Shown piece after piece: positions 60,607-64,000 of a DNA stretch of 64,000 bases (position 1 is the stretch's first letter; each line of letters begins with the position of its first letter). The position numbers were made by a program, and so were the translations under genes. The stretch covers positions 558,001-622,000 of the forward strand of contig NZ_CBDCGN010000003.1 in NCBI RefSeq assembly GCF_965216805.1, in the 5' to 3' direction. The notes below the pieces were generated by a model, which worked only from the letters and a program-made list of their open reading frames with translations, had not been told where the DNA came from and did no database searches. The stretch is from Panacagrimonas sp965216805 (GTDB taxonomy: Bacteria > Pseudomonadota > Gammaproteobacteria > Nevskiales > Nevskiaceae).

Positions 60607-62988
60607 ATGACCAACGACAGACCGGCGCGTATGCGCATTGCCAAGCTGTGCCTGACTCTGCTGGCGATGCTCGGCATTTATGCGTGCAGCCGTATGGCCG
60701 TGTATCAGGAGGTGCCGGCGCCGCTCGCGGCGAAGCCGACGGTGCACTACCAGCGCGACGTCCAACCCATCTTCGATCGCACCTGCGTGGCCTGTCACGC
60801 CTGCAACGACGCGCCTTGCCAGCTCAATCTGGCCAGCGCCGAGGGAATCATCCGCGGGGCTTCCAAGCTGCCGGTGTACGACGGTCTACGGTCCGAGGAC
60901 CAGGCGCCGACGCGGCTGGGCGTGGATGCCTTGAACGTGGAGGCCTGGCGCGCGAAAGGCTTCTTCTCCGCCCGATACGCTGCGGCCAGCGACGGCACCG
61001 CGCCGCTGCAGGCCTCGCTGCTGTATCGCATGGTGGAGCTCGGGCACACCAACCCCTGGCCTCCCGACAGCAAGCTGCCGGACGAACTGACGTTCGGGCG
61101 CGACCGCCAGCACCAGTGCCCCACGGTCGACGAGTTCGAAGACTACGCCGAGAAACGTCCCCAGCAGGGCATGCCGTGGGCGATGACGGGACTGAGCGAC
61201 GGCGAGTTCCGCACGCTGCAGACCTGGATCGCAGAGGGTGGCGCGGTGGAGGCGCGCAGCCCGGTACCGAGCCCCCGGGAACAGGCGGCGGTCGAACGCT
61301 GGGAGCAGTATCTCAATCGCAGCGGCGCGCGGGAGCAGCTGGTGGCGCGTTATCTCTACGAGCACCTGTTCCTGGCACACCTTTATTTCGAGGGCGAAGA
61401 CAAACCGCTGTTCTTTGAACTGATCCGTTCGCGCACCCCATCCGGACAGACGCCGATCCCGTCGTCGACCGTGCGTCCCAACGACGATCCGGGTGCGGCG
61501 TTCCATTACCGCTTGCGCCCGCTGTCCGAAACCCTGGTGAACAAGACCCACATCACCTATGGCCTGAGCGATCGGAAGCGCCAGCGCTACGACGCGCTGT
61601 TCTTCGCCGACGACTGGACTGTCGGCGTGTTGCCCGGCTACAGCGACGCCGAACGCGCCAACGCCTTTTCCACGTTTGCCGCTATTCCGGCCAAGGCGCG
61701 ATACCAGTTCATGCTGGACGATGCCGAGTATTTCGTGCGCACGTTTATCCGAGGCCCGGTGTGCAGCGGGCAGATCGCAACCGACGTGATTCGCGACCAG
61801 TTCTGGGTGCTGTTCGAAGACCCTGCGGCCGAGGTCTACGTCAACGACGCGGCCTATCGCCAGCAGGCCACGCCGCTGATCGGCGTGCCGGGACAGGATT
61901 CGGACCTGATCGCCACGCACTCGGAGTGGGAAAAGTATCGCGAGCAGCGCAACCATTACGTCGAGCTGCGGCAGGCGCGCTACGCCAGCGACCAGCCGCA
62001 GGGTCCGCGGCTGGCCGATCTTTGGGATGGTGACGGCTGGAACCGCGATGCCATGCTCACCATCTTCCGTCACCACGACAACGCGGCTGTCGAGCGCGGC
62101 TGGCATGGCGCGCTGCCCGATACCTTGTGGGTGATGGACTACCCGTTGCTGGAGCGCAGCTATTACCAGCTGGTGGTCAACTTCAACGTCTTCGGCAGCG
62201 TGTCGCACCAGTTGCAGACCCGCCTGTACTTCGACCTGATCCGCAACGAGGGCGAGTACAACTTCCTGCGCTTTCTGCCGGCGTCGGAGCGCAAGAAACT
62301 GCGCGACGCCTGGTACGCGGACTCCGGCAAGATCAAGCTCTTCACCACCTACGCCAAGCCGGACGATCAGGTGCCCACGCAGATCGTCTATCGGACCGAC
62401 GACCCCAAGGCGGAATTTGCCGGGCAGGTGCTGGAACGCCTGCGCAAGGTTCGCGGTCCGGCCGATCTGCTCAACCGTTGCGAGCAGGAGCGATGCGAGC
62501 GCCAAAGCGATAGCGCGGTTCGACGGCAGGTCGAGCACGCCCTGCGCACCTTTGCCGGCGTGCGCGCGGCGCAGTTGCCGGTGATCGCCCTGCTACCCGA
62601 ACTGGTGTACCTGCGCGTGACCGCTCCGGGCGGCGAACGCATGGTGTATTCGCTGGTGCATAACCGCGCGCACAGCAATGTGGCATTTCTGCTCGGCGAA
62701 GAGCTGCGGCGCGAACCGGACAAGGACACCCTCAGCGTGCTGCCGGGGATTCTGGGCAGCTATCCCAATTTCATCTTCGACGTGGCGGCGCCGGACATCG
62801 AAGCCTTCGTCGAACGCCTCGCCAGCATCACCAAAGCCGCGGAACTGGAACCGCTGGTCGAGCGCTGGGGCGTACGCCGCACGCATCCGGCGTTCTGGGA
62901 GATCTTTCACGACTTCACGCGCTACGTGGAGCAGACCGATCCGGTCGAAGCCGCCCTGTTCGATTTGAACCGCTACGAGAATCTATAG
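60607..62988 (+). CDS. cti: Fatty acid cis/trans isomerase
   Basis: 793 aa periplasmic haem enzyme that converts cis- to trans-unsaturated fatty acids in membrane phospholipids in response to solvents or heat. A short hydrophobic leader (IAKLCLTLLAMLGIYACSRM) precedes the haem motif CVACH (C60-C63-H64). The Cti-specific regions HFQRDV-like YQRDVQPIFDRTC, FFADDWTVGVLPGYS and NFNVFGSVSHQLQTRLYFDLIR are clear. ATG at 60607; the frame extends upstream over the UbiB gene without support. Length fits Cti (about 750-800). Its last 6 nt overlap the convergent PaaX gene. Confidence 0.92.
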   Translation: MTNDRPARMRIAKLCLTLLAMLGIYACSRMAVYQEVPAPLAAKPTVHYQRDVQPIFDRTCVACHACNDAPCQLNLASAEGIIRGASKLPVYDGLRSEDQAPTRLGVDALNVEAWRAKGFFSARYAAASDGTAPLQASLLYRMVELGHTNPWPPDSKLPDELTFGRDRQHQCPTVDEFEDYAEKRPQQGMPWAMTGLSDGEFRTLQTWIAEGGAVEARSPVPSPREQAAVERWEQYLNRSGAREQLVARYLYEHLFLAHLYFEGEDKPLFFELIRSRTPSGQTPIPSSTVRPNDDPGAAFHYRLRPLSETLVNKTHITYGLSDRKRQRYDALFFADDWTVGVLPGYSDAERANAFSTFAAIPAKARYQFMLDDAEYFVRTFIRGPVCSGQIATDVIRDQFWVLFEDPAAEVYVNDAAYRQQATPLIGVPGQDSDLIATHSEWEKYREQRNHYVELRQARYASDQPQGPRLADLWDGDGWNRDAMLTIFRHHDNAAVERGWHGALPDTLWVMDYPLLERSYYQLVVNFNVFGSVSHQLQTRLYFDLIRNEGEYNFLRFLPASERKKLRDAWYADSGKIKLFTTYAKPDDQVPTQIVYRTDDPKAEFAGQVLERLRKVRGPADLLNRCEQERCERQSDSAVRRQVEHALRTFAGVRAAQLPVIALLPELVYLRVTAPGGERMVYSLVHNRAHSNVAFLLGEELRREPDKDTLSVLPGILGSYPNFIFDVAAPDIEAFVERLASITKAAELEPLVERWGVRRTHPAFWEIFHDFTRYVEQTDPVEAALFDLNRYENL

Positions 62989-63918
62989 CCCGCCGAAGCG
63001 CTCGTGCAGACGCATGCCCAGCCGCGAACTGCTGACCGCGGAGGTGTCGACACCGGCCACCGCGCGGACGTGCGCCTGCGCCGGGCGATAGGTCACACGG
63101 TAGATTTCGCGACATAGGCGATATGCCTGCAGGCCGGGCCAGTCGGTCGGCAGCATCGCCTGCGGCAGGCGCGGGTCGTGCAAGGTGGCGCGGCGAAACG
63201 AGTGGATCAGCAGGGTCTGTACCGCAAACGCCTGCGCCGGCGAAACGCCGAGCGACGCCAGGCGCTCGTGCAGCGGTTCGAAGCGCTGCAGAAAGGTCAG
63301 GTAGCGGCTGCCGATGTCGTGCAGATCCCAGCAGCTTTCGACCAGCGTGAGCGCGGACTCTGTGGCAAAGCCTTCGAGCGAGCGTGCGCTGAAGGCCACG
63401 GCCCGCTCGGCCAGTTTCAGATCGTCCAGGATCTGCTGCAGCACCTCGGTCTTGGCCGCAGGGTGCAGCAGCACGCCCGGGGTCGGCGAGGCGTAGCCCT
63501 CCCATTCCAGCTCGCGTCGCAGCTCCAGCCGGTCGGGTCCGCCGTCGCCGTTGCTGCGCGGCAGGATCACCACCGTCCAATTGCCGTCCCAGTCCTGCGG
63601 CGGCGGCGTGTAGATGCGGCTGTAGGCGGCGTCGAAGCGGCGGATGCCGGAGGCGGTGAGCGAGTAGTGGCTGCGCCGGCCCTCGCGTTGCGCGCTGAGC
63701 CAGTCCTCCTCCACCAGCCGGAAAGCGCTGGTGCGAACCAGCCGTTCGTTGACGCCCAGCGGCGCCAGCAGATCGATCAGCCCGCCCAGCCACACGCCCG
63801 CGGCGTAGGGCGCGATGGCATCGCCGAAAACGCTGACGATCAAGGACTTGGAACGCGGCTCTTCTTCTTTGAGGTAGCGCCGGACCCAATCGTCGACGCT
63901 GAAGTTCTTGCGGGGCAT
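62983..63918 (-). CDS. paaX: PaaX-family transcriptional repressor
   Basis: 311 aa: N-terminal winged helix (SLIVSVFGDAIAPYAAGVWLGGLIDLL, LVRTSAFRLVEEDWLSAQREGRRSHYSLT), the middle PaaX domain (WDGNWTVVILPR) and a C-terminal PaaX_C region (DLHDIGSRYLTFLQRFEPL, LIHSFRRATLHDPRLPQAMLP). In E. coli and Pseudomonas PaaX represses phenylacetate-degradation genes and releases on phenylacetyl-CoA. The paa genes would be expected beyond 64000, where the window ends. Confidence 0.88.
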   Translation of the reverse strand: MPRKNFSVDDWVRRYLKEEEPRSKSLIVSVFGDAIAPYAAGVWLGGLIDLLAPLGVNERLVRTSAFRLVEEDWLSAQREGRRSHYSLTASGIRRFDAAYSRIYTPPPQDWDGNWTVVILPRSNGDGGPDRLELRRELEWEGYASPTPGVLLHPAAKTEVLQQILDDLKLAERAVAFSARSLEGFATESALTLVESCWDLHDIGSRYLTFLQRFEPLHERLASLGVSPAQAFAVQTLLIHSFRRATLHDPRLPQAMLPTDWPGLQAYRLCREIYRVTYRPAQAHVRAVAGVDTSAVSSSRLGMRLHERFGGL

Positions 63919-64000
63919 TGATCGCCGCTGACTCGGTAAACCGGCACATGGTAGCGAGTGGGCGGATTCATGCGTTACCGCCGGCCATCGTGATACATAT
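63919..64000. other. Spacer upstream of paaX at the window edge
   Basis: 82 nt remain. TCGTGATACATAT at the end loosely resembles PaaX operators (TGAT core), but the match is partial and cut by the edge. No gene start is seen before 64000. Confidence 0.3.

Overview
The window is GC-rich, gene-dense chromosomal DNA with no phage, plasmid or insertion-sequence genes. The gene complement (fused NuoCD and a 13-gene nuo operon, ComM, UbiK, UbiB-type kinase, TorF-family porin, fatty acid cis/trans isomerase, RimK cluster, homodimeric-type AceE) points to an aerobic, environmental gammaproteobacterium. A relative of the Nevskiales/Xanthomonadales is my best guess, but the order cannot be fixed from the sequence alone.

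Layout. 1-3096: end of aceE and complete aceF (pyruvate dehydrogenase E1 and E2). 3149-4489: membrane class III nucleotide cyclase. 4560-7008: RimB-like protease, RimK glutamate ligase and an aspartoacylase-like zinc enzyme. 7187-22444: the complete nuo operon (respiratory complex I), interrupted by three unusual non-coding spacers. 22571-27157: a very large transglutaminase/DUF2126 protein (minus) and an amino-acid dehydrogenase (plus). 27602-33583: six-gene Mrp Na+/H+ antiporter operon with fused A and B subunits. 33800-36007: GST-like protein and a PdxA-like dehydrogenase with a translationally coupled mini-ORF. 36008-40172: minus-strand GldA/GldF/GldG/DUF4340 ABC export-like operon. 40350-45086: Na+/H+ antiporter, ubiK, comM, TorF-like porin and membrane cytochrome c. 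45292-51308: tRNA-Arg(CCG) followed by an accessory oxidative module (styrene-oxide-isomerase-like membrane protein, two-Rossmann flavoprotein, fused Baeyer-Villiger monooxygenase-esterase, AraC regulator). 51356-64000: RlpA-like lipoprotein, Lrp-type regulator divergent from a second AceE paralogue, SDR, nuclease-helicase fusion, XRE regulator, UbiB-family kinase, Cti and PaaX.

How the parts fit. Central carbon oxidation (PDH), respiration (complex I) and ion homeostasis (Mrp and a second Na+/H+ antiporter) occupy the first 41 kb. The right third is catabolic and regulatory: an epoxide/aldehyde-type isomerase homologue, a ketone-to-ester-to-acid bifunctional enzyme and a PaaX-type phenylacetyl-CoA-responsive repressor suggest use of aromatic or cyclic substrates, while Cti suggests adaptation to membrane-active solvents. 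That functional link is inference; only the genes and their order are seen.

The observations I rate highest are: (a) the StyC-like protein at 45675-46154 paired with an unassigned flavoprotein; (b) the 861-residue monooxygenase-esterase fusion whose fingerprint histidine is replaced by glycine; (c) a tandem array of about 30-nt hairpins between nuoK and nuoL with compensatory base changes; (d) the second AceE with a divergent Lrp regulator, recalling mdeB-mdeR; (e) a nuclease-XPD helicase fusion.
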